A DNA stretch of 64,000 nt from Ceratobasidium sp. AG-K (lineage: Eukaryota; Basidiomycota; Agaricomycetes; Cantharellales; Ceratobasidiaceae). Positions within the stretch are counted from its first letter, which is position 1; each line of letters opens with the position of its first letter. Positions 11,840 to 26,381 of the stretch are shown piece by piece. The notes under the pieces were generated by a model. The model did not search any database, was not told where the DNA came from, and saw only the letters and a list, made by a program, of their open reading frames with translations. The translations under genes and the position numbers were made by a program. Location: positions 2,046,001 to 2,110,000 of the forward strand of contig JAWNGF010000008.1 of NCBI GenBank assembly GCA_037039685.1. The letters run 5' to 3'.

Positions 11840-14800
11840 TTGCCACTCGGTTATGCTCACTTTCGTCGTTTGTTACATTCATGCCAGCGAGAGGATATTC
11901 CAGGGCCTCAAGAGGTACCCCCTTATCAGCTCGTGCATACCCGGGTACTCGAGAAAAAACAGTTTGAGAGCCTGTTCGTCAAGCCGCTTTCCAAGCACGG
12001 AGTCCGCGACGCGCTACCGGTGGACTTCGTGATAGTCATAGATGCCCTCGACGAATGCGATGATAAAGACACCCTCCTTGTAGGGATACATGTTGGACCT
12101 ACTACTTGCCTCAAAAAATCAAGCCGAACTTCCTCTACGATTTCTCATTTCCAGCCGACCGGACCACGAGATTTACTCCCGACTGGCTATTCGAATGGGC
12201 GACGGACTCAAATCTCACCTAGTGTTGCATGATCTCGATGCCCGGGCTGTACAAGATGATATTGAAACGTACCTTCGAGACGAGCTTCAAAGCGCTGGGC
12301 TTTCCGTATCCCAAATTGCTGCTCTAGCCCGATGCTCCGGCACCCTGTTTATTTTTGCTTCTACTGCAGCAAGATATATCAAAGATGGTCTACGCTTTTT
12401 GGAACACGAGGAGAGACTTAAAAGAATCCTCGGTTTGTCGTCAGTCCACACGAGCGAGAAGGACAAGGAAATCGACAAACTGTACACAACTATACTCCAT
12501 AGGGTTTTCCGAGAAGAGCGACTGGACGAGTCGATTCAAACCCAAATGAAGGCAGTACTCGACGTGGTTGTATGCGCCCAGGAACCAATAACGGTAAAAT
12601 GCATCGCAGGTTTACTTAAATACCCTAATGAGAACCAAGTGGACGCTTTGCTGCGGCCTCTCAACTCCGTACTAAATATTGGGGAAACCACCGGGCTTGT
12701 AGCCACCCTCCATGCTTCCTTTCCCAGAGTATATGCGCAGCCAAGAGCGTTCCACCCTGTTTCACTGCGACCCCGCCAACACTCACCTACGTATAGCAAT
12801 GCACTGCTTAAACTTAATGGAGACCGACCTCAAGTTCAATATATGTGGATTAGAATCATCTTATATACGCGACAAAGACCTAGCCATGTTCCTAGAGCGC
12901 GCAGAACGAGCCGTATCACAGCACCTGTTCTATGCATCTCGCTACTGGGCATCTCATATCGTAATGGGAAAACACTTCGACCTTAGGAACGATTTAAACC
13001 AATTCCTCTCAATGCGGCTCCTACCATGGATGGAGGTACTGAATGTCAAGAAATGTATGCATCTGGGACCAGCGATCATGCGGCTTGCAGAGGCCTGGGC
13101 TCGGGTAAGTAGAACTACCGTTTTGAATCCTTTCTTACCTGAGTAAATCAGAACAATGGCTGCTCGGAAGAGACAATAGATCTTGCACATGATGGGTGGC
13201 GATTTGTGACTATGTTTGCCGGCAACGCAGTCTCGCAAAGCACCCCACATATCTATGCCTCCATGGTGCCATTCTGGCCAGAGACCGCCCCAATCACTCG
13301 ATACTATAAGCTGCGAATGAAAAGGTCAATCAAACCACAGGGCACAGCGCTGACAAGGAGGCCACTCGCTCTAATGGTCACATGGACGTTCTCCGGATCC
13401 GCCCAGTCTGCTTGTCTCTCCTTTAATGGCTCGCTTCTTGCATTTGGCATCGGTTCATCGGTTAATGTAGTAGACGCAATCACGGGTCGCTTCGTTGTTG
13501 GTCCACTTAAACACGCTGCTATCGTCTGGTCTGTGACGTTTTCCCCTGATGGTACACTCGTTATATCTGGTTCAGCCGACAAGACGATTCGAATCTGGAG
13601 CGCACAAGATGGGCACTTGGTAGGAGATCCATTTACAGGGCACACAGAAGCTATCAGATCAATATTTTGCACTGCTGATGGCACACGCATCATATCTGGC
13701 TCTGATGATTCCACCATTCGTGTATGGGATGTGAAGAGCGGGAACACACTTTTCAGTCCAATCGTAGGTCATGCGCGACCAATTCTGTCAGTTTGTGCAT
13801 CTCTCGATGGTGCTTGCATTGCTTCCGGCTCTAGGGACTCGACATTACGCGTCTGGGATCTAACGAGTGGGAAATCTCTGCTCGGCCCACTTGAAGGACA
13901 TACTGGTTGGGTTAGGTCGGTGTGCTTCTCGCCCGACAGTACAAAAATCGTCTCCGGGTCTGACGACAATACCATTCGCGTTTGGGACAGCCGTAGTGGA
14001 CAACTGGTTGCCGGTCCGTTTAGGGGACACAGTGGCGCAGTGTCCTCCACTTCATTCGCACCCAATGGCAAACAACTTGTTTCAGGGTCACACGATAGTA
14101 CTATTCGATTATGGAATCTGAAAGCTGCCCTGGGATCATCTATAGTGCTTGTAGGACATTCCAATGCTGTAAATTCCGTTGCATTCTCTCCAGATGGCAC
14201 TCATATTGTTTCTGCTTCACATGACAAAACTATTCGGACATGGGACGCTCAGGGCCTCGGATCGGTGGAAGGTCCACTTGAGGGGCATACAGGCGAAATC
14301 ACATCTGTCAGTTTCTCAGATAATGCCGCTTGCATCATTTCTGGCTCTTACGACCAAACTATATGTACCTGGGACACTCAAAGCGGTCAGATGATCGGCT
14401 TATGCATGAAGGATAAGGGCTGGGTCATGTGCACTCATTCTTCTCCCGACGGCGCTCTACTTGCTTCTGGTTCTTGGCGCAATGCCATATCATTATGGGA
14501 TTTGAAAAGGGGGCGCTCAACCGGCAAAGCACTCACTGGTCACTCGAAAGGGGTCCTCTCAGTTTGTTTCTCGCCGGATGGATCCTTGTTGGCCTCTGGC
14601 TCCGCTGACAAGATGATCAGAATCTGGAGCATTCAAACCGGCGGTCTCAGTGTCGGTCCCCTAGCCGGGCATACAGCCTGGGTTCAGTCAGTCTGTTTCT
14701 CACCTGATGGGACCCGGATCGTCTCAGGCTCAAGCGACAAGACAATACGGGTATGGGATGCGCAGAGCGGCAAAAATGTTCTCGGGCCCATGACGGGCCA

Positions 14801-15483
14801 TACCCGATATGTCCATCAAGTTTGCTTCTCGCCCGATGGCACCTGGATCGTTTCAAGCTCAGCAGACTCTACCATACGAATATGGGACGCGCACACCGGA
14901 GAAGTGGTGCTAGGTCCCCTGACAGGGCATAGTGGGGGCGTCAAATCGGTCTGCTTCTCACCTAATGGCGCTCTCCTCGCATCTGGCTCCGGTGACCGAG
15001 CGGTACGGCTATGGGATGCTCGTAGTGGGTTGGCTGTCGGGCGACCGCTATTGGGGCATACCAAAGCGGTCCGGTCTGTTTCTTTCTCCTCGGATGGCCA
15101 AAAAATCGTTTCCGGCTCCGAAGACACTACCATACGTGTCTGGGATATCAGTAGCCTGGTGGAATCTCATCTGTCAGAAGGTGCGACTCATATATATGGG
15201 TCATAATAATCTACTTATAGTGCGATCGTTTCCTAGAGGCATTGTCATCTACCGACCAGTGCATACCACCTCCCCATCATCCCTCCTGGGAGCTTAAAAA
15301 GGATGGGTGGATCGTTGATTCCCAATCCCGGATTTTAGCCTGGGTGCCACCTGATCTCCATATCGGACTTCTTGCTCCAACCCATAACCCTCTTATCATC
15401 TCAACAAGGGCTTGTTCCGGCTTAATTTCGAGCATGCCGGGTTGGGCGAGTCGTGGGCCAAATATTACGATCCGGGACTGTAG
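11840..15483 (+). pseudogene. NACHT-WD40 (NLR-like STAND NTPase) pseudogene, 5'-truncated and frameshifted
   Basis: The recognisable part begins in the middle of the NACHT domain: the Walker B segment VIVIDALDECDD is at about 12030, followed by LRFLISSRPDHEI and the helical arm to about 13100. The Walker A P-loop and the usual N-terminal effector are absent. Frame breaks: about 12090 (after the Walker B strand), about 12722 (an extra C in the run before EYMRSQERS) and about 15405 in the C-terminal tail, which resumes as AGLGESWAKYYDPGL before TAG 15481-15483. An intron at 13109-13152 joins the NACHT part to an uninterrupted 14-repeat WD40 array (13380-15170; blades end in IRVWD/IRIWS-type motifs), enough for two seven-bladed propellers. 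A second intron, 15181-15236, leads to the tail with WVPPDLH. Intact relatives act as fungal non-self recognition receptors; this copy should not give a full product. Confidence 0.8.
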
Positions 15484-16667
15484 GCACCCTCGCATACCTT
15501 GGCCGCTTAAACTCCGTTCCCAATGACCACTTCCGTTCTTGGCATGAATCTAACACGCTTGAGGCATGAATCGGCGCCGGATTTTTGTTCCTGGGGCATG
15601 AACGCGATTTTGTCTATACTGTCATGTTTTCCTGATCAATTGTTTGATACATCTGCAAGTCGTGTGTGTCTCCGAAAGATGTTTCGGAGACCATTGGAAC
15701 CGTCGGAACACTTTCCAAGTTTCCGAAAGGTCTCCGAAACATCACTCCAGTGTGAGCTAGTCAGCAGTCATGTGAAATTCAACCCTACCGCCTGCACCAG
15801 CTGCTGGTTATACTTGATTCTTGCGTCAATCAATTTATTTTCAAAAATTGCCCTCGCATGTTTGCTGGCGTCGATTGGGGTGTGAGCAGTCAAGCAACTT
15901 CAAGATGTGTTTCCCTTCATGAATTCGTCACGCTTCAATCACGTGATACCGGCACAGATCACAAAGTCCTGATATAGGTTGGATTTTGATATCAGAGGAA
16001 AACCTTAATTAGAACCTATTCTATGACAATTCCTCCCAGCTATAGGGTCTGTGATCTTTGGAAACTGTATAAATGCAAGGCCTAGGAGCTTTTATACATC
16101 TCTGGCGGGAAGGTTTGCAGCTCCTATATCTCCATGAATTTTGAACACTGGATATATGCACCCAGACCTCCTTGTATGCGCCAACTACCTGCCCTTGGAT
16201 CTCCAAGCTAACTGTTTTTGACCACAAAATGTATTAGGGATATATTATGAGGTCCAATGTCAGTAAATCAAATACACATGCAGCTCCTCCAACCTTGAAC
16301 GACAGCTAAACCCTGCACACTTGCTACATACACTCCAGCCCAGGCTGAATAGGTTTCAGGCCGATATCTTAGTGTGAGGTACTACTTATACACATCTGTT
16401 CTATTGTAGAACTAATCAACACCTAGACCCCAGGGAGCTCGCGTATTTTGTGGTTCTGGGTAGTTTAGGTGTGTGGGTCCAAATCCTTTCACATGATCCC
16501 TTGAGGTTGTTTTGTTGATATCTCATCCTTTTTCAATGCGAGTGGACCGCTAGAGTACTCATTCAGTAATCCCACATCCATAGTATTATCCGCGCATATA
16601 TCTATATTTTTACAGTCTGTACCTACAAAGCTATTGACCATTTAATCAGAAAACACGTGACCACGTG
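15484..16667. other. Intergenic DNA between the two WD40 loci
   Basis: No gene seen. The short ORF 15523-15885 has no recognisable domain and overlaps nothing conserved. The TTTCCGAAAG/CTCCGAAA-type short repeats at 15670-15740 are local and not part of a recognised element. Confidence 0.35.
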
Positions 16668-17990
16668 AAAGGTTGAGTCTCATAATGTATTGCTTGAATG
16701 GCATACTGACGAGATCAGCTGGGTCGCATTCTCTTCTGATTGTACGAACAATTTGTCGGCCTCAAAGCGACGCCACTATTCGAGCTTGAGATGCGCGAAG
16801 CCGCGGCGCATGGGATAGTTCATTCGAAGCGCATACAGACAGTGTTTGTTCAGTTGGGTTTTCTCACAACAGCGCCCGAATCTCCTCCGGTTCCTGTGAC
16901 AAAACGGTGCGCGTATCGAACGGCTAGAGCGGGCGGATAATGGCCACACTGTTTGAAGGGTATACAGGCTTGACCCGCTGTGTTTCGTTCTCCGATGAGA
17001 CACGGATCGCGATACTATTCTGTCAGTATGCTTCTCGCCCAGCAGGTGTTTGCTTGCCTCCAGCTCTTCGGACAAACCTGTGAGAGCCTGGAACACTCAA
17101 ACCGGAGCACTTAGTGCCGAGCCATTGGATGGGCACATAGACTGGGTTCGATCGGTTTGTTTCTCAACAGAAGGTGATATGACCGCTACAGGATCTGATA
17201 ACAAGTCCGTACGAGTTTGGAATGTACACAACGGTCGGGTCGCGCTTCAGCCTCTCAGAGGCCACACCAACTATGTTTACACAGTTTGCTTCTCGCATAA
17301 AGACGAACGCATTGCCTCCGGCTCGGCAGACATGAGCCAACGATTATGGGATGTTACCAACGGAAAGGCGATCACAAAACCACTAGAGGGGCATATCAGT
17401 AGTGTCCTATCCGTCTGTTTCTCACCTGGCGATTTATTCATTGTGTCTGGTTCGGAAGCCAAAAATATTCACTTATGGAGCACGAACACGGGCCACGCAG
17501 TCGGTATTGTACTTACTGGGCGCGTAAAGGCAGTTTGTTCCGTTGCTTTTTCACCTGATGGCAGACACATCGTCTCCGGCTCCAAGGGCACAACTATAAG
17601 CGTTTGGAAGGTTGTGGAAAAAGCCAGAGGGCAAGCATCAGCGAGTTTGTCTCATCTAATAGACATGTTTTCACGTGCTCATAAACCCGTACACAGATGT
17701 GTAGATTGTCCATAATCAAAGTTCCATAAAGCAGCATCTTGTTCCACCATGGAGCTTGCATGATGACGGCTTGGGTTATTGACCTTTGCCCTTGCCGTTC
17801 AGCCTGGGTTCCACTGGACCTACATATCCTACTGCTCGATCCAACTCATAACTCGCTGCTCACCTCAAGGTCGGGTTTATTTGGGCTCGGAATCGGGGCC
17901 GCCATGCTAGGAGAGGCGTGGACGGGTGCTATCATCCTGAACCATAGTTATTCTTGGTCGTTCTTACGATTGCTTAATCATTTCGTGACT
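16668..17990 (+). pseudogene. Second WD40 copy, decayed NLR-like C-terminal fragment
   Basis: From about 16668 there are broken WD40 repeats in several frames (HTDEISWVAFSS, later SSGSCDKTVRVS). They become one open frame at 17050-17715 with about five blades (VRVWN, QRLWD, IHLWS, ISVWK ends). Downstream, 17760-17930 carries the same tail as the upstream locus (WVPLDLHILLLDPTHN, then LGEAWTG), out of frame with the propeller. There is no NACHT part. The order and tail identity show it is a partial duplicate of the 11.8-15.5 kb locus or of a close relative, and further decayed. Confidence 0.7.
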
Positions 17991-18765
17991 CATACATGGA
18001 TCTCTGGATGCATGCACACGCCGCTTGATAACGATACTGTGTTCTGATTTCCTCGTTTCGGCCATTTTGAAGTCGGTCCTTAAAATCTGGGCGACGTCAA
18101 GATGCCATAGTGTGCACATTACATACTCCTGTATATTCAATATATGGACAACCTCTGGTAAACGCCGAGGCTTGACTGCATACATTCGATTTGGTCATGG
18201 TATTCTCATCGTTATAACAATACCAATGCCGAACACATATCCGCCCGGCGCCAATCCCATGGGTGTCCACGGATTCGGCGGATATCACGGCCCATCCCTC
18301 AAGTATTTCCTCGGAGGGCTCCGTGCACCCCAGATCCAAGCTAACTAACCCACAGGGCTTTGCAATCAAACTCTCTGGGCCCTGAACCCAGAACAGAATC
18401 AGTATGAGCACTGAAGCGGTGTTTTGATCAGCCGGCCTTCAAGTTGAGAAGTATCGTAACATATTCCCACTATAACTGTGTATGCAAAATGCGACGGAGA
18501 TACACGTCATTTGATGTACGCCTACCTCTGGTGCTTGGGTCAACACTACAGGAGTAACACTCAGAATAGGGCCGGACTTCAGGAGCATTGTAAGGAGATA
18601 TAAATGCGATTTACATAATTAATTCTTTATGATGGCTCAAAACTAATCGGCGTGTTGGAACAACTGTGGCGGCAAAGGTGGTCTGGAGATTGTGGTAAAA
18701 ATTCGAATGTCATTGATAACAAATTTGACCAACTTGAGGCCCAAAATGAAATGCATCGGTGGCAC
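17991..18765. other. Intergenic region, nothing recognised
   Basis: Small ORFs on both strands lack domain character. The 3' end and terminator of the eIF2-gamma gene must lie at the right edge (minus strand), but no clear signal is visible. Confidence 0.35.
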
Positions 18766-20634
18766 TCAATCTAAGTCAATCGTTGTTCCGCGTCGAACGC
18801 TACCCCAGCCAACGAGGCGCCAGTGCTGTGGGTGGTCCCGCCTGTTAGCGAAAATATGTGCGAGTTGAAAACATTGAAACATGCCTTGTCAATTCGCCGG
18901 CTGAGAGCTACTTTTTCTCCGACTTCGGTACAGGCTGGACTCGTGAGTAGGATTTTGACCAAATCACCCTGGAGAATGGAAGTATCAGTATATACGAATG
19001 AAAATTAACAAGGTGGAGGTTGAGGAGATGATCAAAGAGGGATGATGGAAGGAAGCGTTCAATAGGATAGGTGAATATATGCAGATCGGTTACACACCTT
19101 GGTGCTCATTACCCGCCCACCGGTTGATGTGGAACCAATGTTAACCATCAGTACCTCATTCTTGGTGAGTTTTTGAACCTTGGTTTGCTTCTTGTCCTCG
19201 GTCTTGACACCCAACAACCTTCGTAGCAAGAAGAAGCTGATCTCGAGCTCTGCGGAGAGTGAGTGGGCGAATGTGCGTCAACCGGGAAGCATACCGGTAT
19301 ACACGGCGGGCAGTTCACCCACCGCTCCGAGGACTTGACCGACCAGCCGATCCGCTCGGCAGAGTGTCGGATCGATTCTCGTACCCACACCGATAAGCCC
19401 ACCAGGAACCGCGAACTTCAGCTCGTTCTTTTCGGCCAACAAGCTCACAATTTTTGAAAAGATTGGGCGGCACCGTACACGTCCCTCGTTGTCTTTGGTA
19501 ATGATGCCCGGACGAATCTCGACCTCTTGGCCGAGTCGGAGAACACCTTGGAGGATGGATCCACCGGCGACACCACCTCGCAAGTCGGCGATTTCGGCAC
19601 CAGGCTTGTTGACATCAAATGAGCGGATTACAATGAGTTTAGGGGAGGAAGTAAAGTCTCGGACAGGGGTGGGGATGGTACGGATGATGTATTCGTTGAC
19701 GGCATCGATGTTGTATTTCAGCTGGGCAGAGATAGGTAGAATGGGAGAGTTTTCGGCGATGGTTCCTGTTGGCTTGTGAGTCCACCGACAAGTATGAGGG
19801 ATAAATGCTAACCCTTGACGAATGCCATGATACTCTTGTGATGTTCCGCTGCGGCCTGCTCACGAATCAAGTCGACTTTGTTTTGGAGGATGATAATATG
19901 CTTGAGTTTCATGATTTCGACGGCCGCAAGATGTTCGGATGTTTGAGGCTGGGGGCAGGTTTCGTTTCCTGCGATAAGCAGCAGAGCGGCGTCCATGACT
20001 GCCGCACCGTTGAGCATAGTAGCCATGAGAATATCGTGGCCCGGGCACTGTCGGAGAGTTAGAGTGATGATATTGGGAAATGAGTGGACGTACATCGACG
20101 AAAGACACGTGGCTGTGCAAAGGAGTCAGGGGAAGCCAGCTGATTGAGGAATAATGCGCACCGGACGAGTTTCATGCGAGATCCGCACCCTGGTCGCTCA
20201 CAGGGAGGGCGCTCTTCCATATCGGAGCGGTATGAGCGGTAGCATCCGGGGCGGGGACACTTGTCGTTTTCGCACTTGTAGATCTGTGGCAGGTTAGTGG
20301 CGGCCAAGATGGGTGGTTAGATGCAAACCTTGGCATTTGCGTAACCTAGAGCATGATTAGAAACCGTGTGAGTAGCGAGGGAGGGCATACTCACCGAGCT
20401 TGATAGTGATGTTTCTCTCTAGCTCGTTCTTGAATCGCACAGTCATGACACCAGAGATGGCTTTGACCACGGTAGATTTACCGTGAGCGACATGACCAAT
20501 TGTCCCGAGGTTGATGGTGGCCTGGAAGGGATGAGTGAAAGCATAGAAGAATGCAACAGACAGACCTGATTCCGAATAACCTCTGGGCTGTCAGGAGTGA
20601 GCTTTGAGACGTCGACTTCGTAAGTGTCAGCCAT
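18766..20634 (-). CDS. GCD11: Translation initiation factor eIF2 subunit gamma
   Basis: The GTP-binding subunit of eIF2, which delivers initiator Met-tRNA to the 40S ribosome. Starts [12 protein letters not shown] (ATG 20634-20632; an in-frame ATG at 20643 is an alternative). The G domain shows [16 protein letters not shown] (P-loop), switch [18 protein letters not shown], the eIF2-gamma-specific zinc-knuckle region with CPRPGCY and [27 protein letters not shown] (G3) and NKVDL (G4). Domains II-III follow ([40 protein letters not shown]), ending [18 protein letters not shown]. Several short introns. The last one (18826-18884) must use GC-AG ends to give the conserved RRIDK-HWRL junction. It is transcribed divergently from the aldehyde dehydrogenase, with 168 bp between start codons. 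Confidence 0.93.
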
Positions 20635-20802
20635 GCTGGTCAAGGGCGAGTCACTAAATTCTCATCACGTGAAGGGGGTCACGTGGGCGTATTGTTCCTC
20701 GATCACGTGTGGATATTGTTGGGACACGACTACCACGACTGCCACGACTATGGAGGTAAGGTTGCATATATCCGAGGGAATTTTGTGCCGTTGGCTCACT
20801 CC
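20635..20802. promoter_or_regulatory. Bidirectional promoter with three CACGTG boxes
   Basis: The 168 bp between the divergent start codons of eIF2-gamma and the aldehyde dehydrogenase hold CACGTG at 20666-20671, 20680-20685 and 20704-20709. CACGTG is the palindromic E-box bound by bHLH factors (Cbf1/USF type in other fungi). Its use here is inferred. Confidence 0.55.
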
Positions 20803-23331
20803 ATGCAGGAGGAGATTCTGTACGACTCGTATGGCGACCACTATGGTGACTCGTACGGCGACTATGATGTGTACCCCGACGAGGATCTGGCCGACTACAC
20901 CCAGTATTATGGCGCTGCGTGAGTGGGATGTTTTTTCATCGAGTGTTTTCTGAGAGATTTGCAGGGAGAATGAAGGGTTCGACATTTTTGTGCCGCTGTT
21001 GCTGTTCACGTTCCTGGGTATCTATCTGGTCTACAACCGGTATCACACCATCCGCAATCGGCCTGTGCGCTTCTCGATTCCTGCTCCCGACGCGTCTTTT
21101 ATCAACTGGCGTTCGCTCATTATTCCCAATCCCCATCTGATGTCGCACCAAGACGACCCCATGTTGCTTCCCAGTCACTCGGATCCTGCATGGCGCGATA
21201 CTGTCCAGGCCGAGGGCACAGAGGCAGAGATGGTCCACGAGCGCAAGTTTGTCACGAGCTTCGATCCCAGTACTGGCCAGCACATTGCCACTATTCCCTG
21301 CGACCGTCCCATTGAGATTCGTGAGTAGTCTGGCGTGTCGTAATCCCTCGCTAACCCATCGCAGACCACAAGATTCAACTCGCTCAACGTGCTCAGACCT
21401 ACTGGGCCCGTTCGTCCTGGGTCGAGCGCCGCCGTGTCCTTCGCTCCTTGCTTCGCTGGACCATTGACGAAAAGGAAACAATTGCTCGTGTGTGTTGCCG
21501 CGACACTGGAAAGACGAGTACGTGTTTTCGTATCCCACCGTACCAAGCTAATGCATCCCAGTGGTCGATGCTGCATTTGGCGAGATCCTCACGACCTGCT
21601 CCAAGGCCACCTGGCTTATCAAAAACGGCGAACGCGTTCTCCGAAGCGAGCGTCGCGGCGGCAACATTCTTCTGGCCCACAAGATCTCCACTGTTCAGTA
21701 CGAGCCTCTCGGCGTTGTCTCGGCTATTGTCTCGTGGAACTATCGTGCGTCGAGTCTGCTTTTTTTTCGTGGTTGCTAATACACCAGCAGCTTTCCACAA
21801 CGTCATGTCTCCGATTTTGGCGGCCCTGACTGCGGGCAACGGAATCGTCATCAAGTGTTCTGAAAACGTGGCCTGGTCTTCGAGGTTCTTTGTTGCTGCC
21901 GTTCGCGAGTGTCTGCGGGCCTGTCGCTGGGACCCCGATTTGGTTCAGTTGGTCGTGTGCTTGCCGGAAGACGCCGAGGCTCTGACCACTTCCCCTCTCA
22001 TTCGGTAAGTGATTCAACCATCGGTTAGGTTTGAATCTCATCGCTTCTAGTCACATCACTTTCATTGGTTCTGAAGAGGTTGGACGCAAGGTCGCGGTCG
22101 CTGCTACTACCCACTTGACTCCTGTCACACTTGAGCTCGGCGGCAAGGATCCGGCAATTGTCCTCCCTGGAACAGATGTAAACAAGTGGGCCGGTCTCTG
22201 GATGCGCGGCGTCTTGTGAGTTCTATTTGGGTTGGTTGGACTGCTCGCTGAGTCGTTCACAGCCAAGCGTCCGGTCAAAACTGTATCGGCATCGAACGGT
22301 TTATCGTACATTCAACCGTCTATCCGCAATTCATGGCCGAGATGGACCGGCGCATCAAGTTGCTCAGGACTGGAAGCGTGTTGAACGCCAGTGCGGAAGG
22401 TAAGCCGAAAATTTTTCGCCTACACGTTTCATTGTCGATCCTTTGCATTCAATCACCGTGTTGGAAATTACCGCCTTGATGCATCTCGATGCTAATTCAT
22501 TTTTTTAGGTTTCGTCCAGATTGTTGATGTCGGTGCCCAGATTTCTAGCGCGCGTTTTGCCGAGCTCGAGCGTCTTATCCAAGCGGCGGTCGAAGATGGT
22601 GCGGATTTGGTTGTTGGCGGTGGGCGCTGGCGCAACCCGTACCTCGAGGAAGGCCTGTACTTTAGCCCGACGCTGTTGGGTAACGTCAGTGATCAGATGG
22701 AAATCGCCCAGACCGAGGGTAGGTGCCTTGCCATTGTCATTGTGCCGTTGATAACACGATTACCGTAGTCTTTGCTCCGATTATGCTCGTCATGCCCTAC
22801 GATACCGTCCCCGAGGCCATTGAAATCGCCAACAGCACGCGTTACGGACTTGGTGCCAGCGTGTGGGGACCCGACGAAACTCTCTGCATGCACGTCGCTC
22901 GCGAACTCGAGTGTGGAATGGTTTCTGTCAACGACTTTGGTGTATTCTACGTGCGTATCCTCGCTCGGTCCCAGAACAACGTACTGATTCCGAGGGATAG
23001 TTGAACCAAGACCTTCCATTTGGTGGTGTCAAGGCATCTGGCTATGGACGATTTGGAGGACCGGAAGGATTACGATCGTTGACGAACCCAAAGGCTGTGA
23101 TCGTGGACCGTTGGCCGTGGCTGATCAGGACCCAGATCCCGCGTGTGTTGGACTATCCGATTGGCAGCCTGGTCAAGAGCTGGTGCGTACTTGCGTTGGC
23201 AATTTGGTTATTTGCTGACGTCTGGACACAGGGAATTCGTGAGCGGCCTGACAAATTTTGCTTATGGGGACAGCTACAAGGAGCAATTTGATGGAATTGT
23301 GAAACTGAGCAAGGCTGCGCGCCAACCATAA
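20803..23331 (+). CDS. MSC7: Membrane-anchored aldehyde dehydrogenase (Msc7/ALDH22-like)
   Basis: NAD(P)-dependent oxidation of an aldehyde to its acid, probably on the ER or another membrane. Exon 1 starts MQEEILYDSYGDHYGDSYGD, an acidic Tyr-rich leader, and a short intron (from 20919) leads to a transmembrane segment (FVPLLLFTFLGIYLVYNR). The catalytic part follows the ALDH order: YEPLGVVSAIVSWNYPFHN, TAGNGIVIKCSE, ITFIGSEEVGRKVA, LELGGKDPAIVL (catalytic Glu), GQNCIGIERF (catalytic Cys, about 22275), EVFAPIMLV, NDFGVFYLNQDLPFGGVKASGYGRFGG, and a C-terminal hydrophobic stretch ending KAARQP. Introns lie among others at about 21325, 21520, 21745, 22005, 22215, 22400, 22715, 22950 and 23182. 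The N-terminal anchor plus the cysteine signature match the yeast Msc7 group; substrate unknown. Confidence 0.88.
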
Positions 23332-25088
<1,757 letters not shown>

Positions 25089-25159
25089 GATTAAATGTGG
25101 TCGAGTGAGGAAACAAACTCGATCACGTGATTCTCCTAATTTACTTTTCGTCCACGCCC
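25089..25159. promoter_or_regulatory. 71-bp bidirectional promoter with CACGTG
   Basis: The spacer between the ATGs of RVB2 (minus) and the mitochondrial uL2 gene (plus) contains gatcacgtga, an 8-bp palindrome around CACGTG at 25124-25129. It is one of very few motifs possible in so short a spacer, and it recurs in other divergent spacers of this window. Confidence 0.5.
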
Positions 25160-26381
25160 ATGTTCTCCCGGCTGGGCTTGTCCTCGCTCGGTCGGGCGTT
25201 TTCGACGTCGGCTGCTCTATTCGCCAAGCCAAATCTACCAAAGACACCCCCATCTACCCTTACTGCGCCGCTTCAGGGCTCGTCGACCCAGTTCAAAACC
25301 TACAAACCAGTAACGCCTGCACTTCGTCACTTGCGCTTGCCCGTCTCGCCCCACTTGTACCCGGGCAGACCCCTACGGGCACTTACAATCGCCAAGAGAG
25401 AAAAGGCCGGGCGTGGCCGTGGGGGAAGAGTTGTCGTCCGATCACGCGGTGGGGGTCATCGTCAACGGCTCCGAGATGTCGACTTTATGCGCACGACCCC
25501 TGGCCCTCACGATGTCGTTCGCATCGAATACGATCCAGGACGCAGCGCTCATATCGCGCTGATTAGATCTCGTGATGCGAAGTCACCACAGCCATGGAGC
25601 TACATCCTTGCCTGTGACGGTCTTCGAGCGGGCGACGTCGTCGAGAGTTTCCGGAGTGGGATTCCAGATGGCCTGATCGAAGGCTTTGTCGATTCTCCTG
25701 CACCAACAAAACGTTCTCTCAAACTACTCGCCGACTCCTCCCCCGCTGCTCCTCAGGCGGCACTAACTGCGGCTCCCGATGCCAACGATCTCGCCTCGGC
25801 CAATGCTTCGACTAACCTCTCGCTTGGTGTCCTCCGCGCTCGCACCCTCAAACCTGGTAATGTTCTACCACTTCGTCTTATCCCTGCCGGCGCACTAGTC
25901 CACGCTGTCTCGCTTTCTCCCACCGGCAGGGCATGCCTTGTGCGTTCTGCGGGAACGTTCGCCCAAGTCGTGGCGCATGACGAAAAGGGTCTATGGACCC
26001 AGGTGCGCCTGCAGAGCGGCGAAGTACGCAATATCATGCAGCGCTGTGTGGCCACCATTGGCAAGGTTAGCAACCCCGACTGGAAACATCGGAACTTGGG
26101 CAAGGCGGGACGAAGCAGGTGGTTGGGACACCGACCGCATGTACGCGGTGTGGCCATGAATGCGTGAGTTTTGGCGTCGTTCGTGGTCTCCCATCCAATT
26201 TGGTTGTTTCAGATGCGATCACCCTCATGGTGGCGGACGAGGCAAATCCAAGGGCGGCAAGCATCCCCGGTCCGTGTGGGGATGGCTCACTAAAGGAAAA
26301 CGTACTCGTCGCTCAGCGGACCGTGACGGGAACAAGTTTGTAGTTAAGGAACGCCCAAGGGGCGCCCAGCGCAGCAACTAG
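25160..26381 (+). CDS. RML2: Mitochondrial large-subunit ribosomal protein uL2m
   Basis: Component of the mitochondrial 54S/39S-type ribosomal subunit near the peptidyl-transferase centre. The product starts [20 protein letters not shown], an Arg/Ser-rich presequence expected to target the matrix. The body carries the L2 signatures [36 protein letters not shown] and [20 protein letters not shown], and the catalytic-site loop [21 protein letters not shown] 49-nt intron (26164-26212) splits the Ala codon just before the conserved DHPHGGG. About 80 residues between the two domains are an Ala/Ser-rich insertion (residues about 195-230). The stop is at 26379-26381. Confidence 0.92.

Noticed and set aside
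13304..15133. Long minus-strand ORFs opposite the WD40 array (13304-13747, 13769-14200, 14816-15133)
   Set aside because: They are mirror frames of a regular repeat and have no domain; the plus-strand frame has 14 clear WD40 blades.
18025..18411. Overlapping ORFs on both strands after the second WD40 copy
   Set aside because: No domain and no frame continuity with the WD40 remnant; regarded as chance frames.
20936..22041. Minus-strand ORFs opposite the aldehyde dehydrogenase (for example 20936-21538)
   Set aside because: Shadows of the ALDH exons; they contain no conserved motif and cross its introns.
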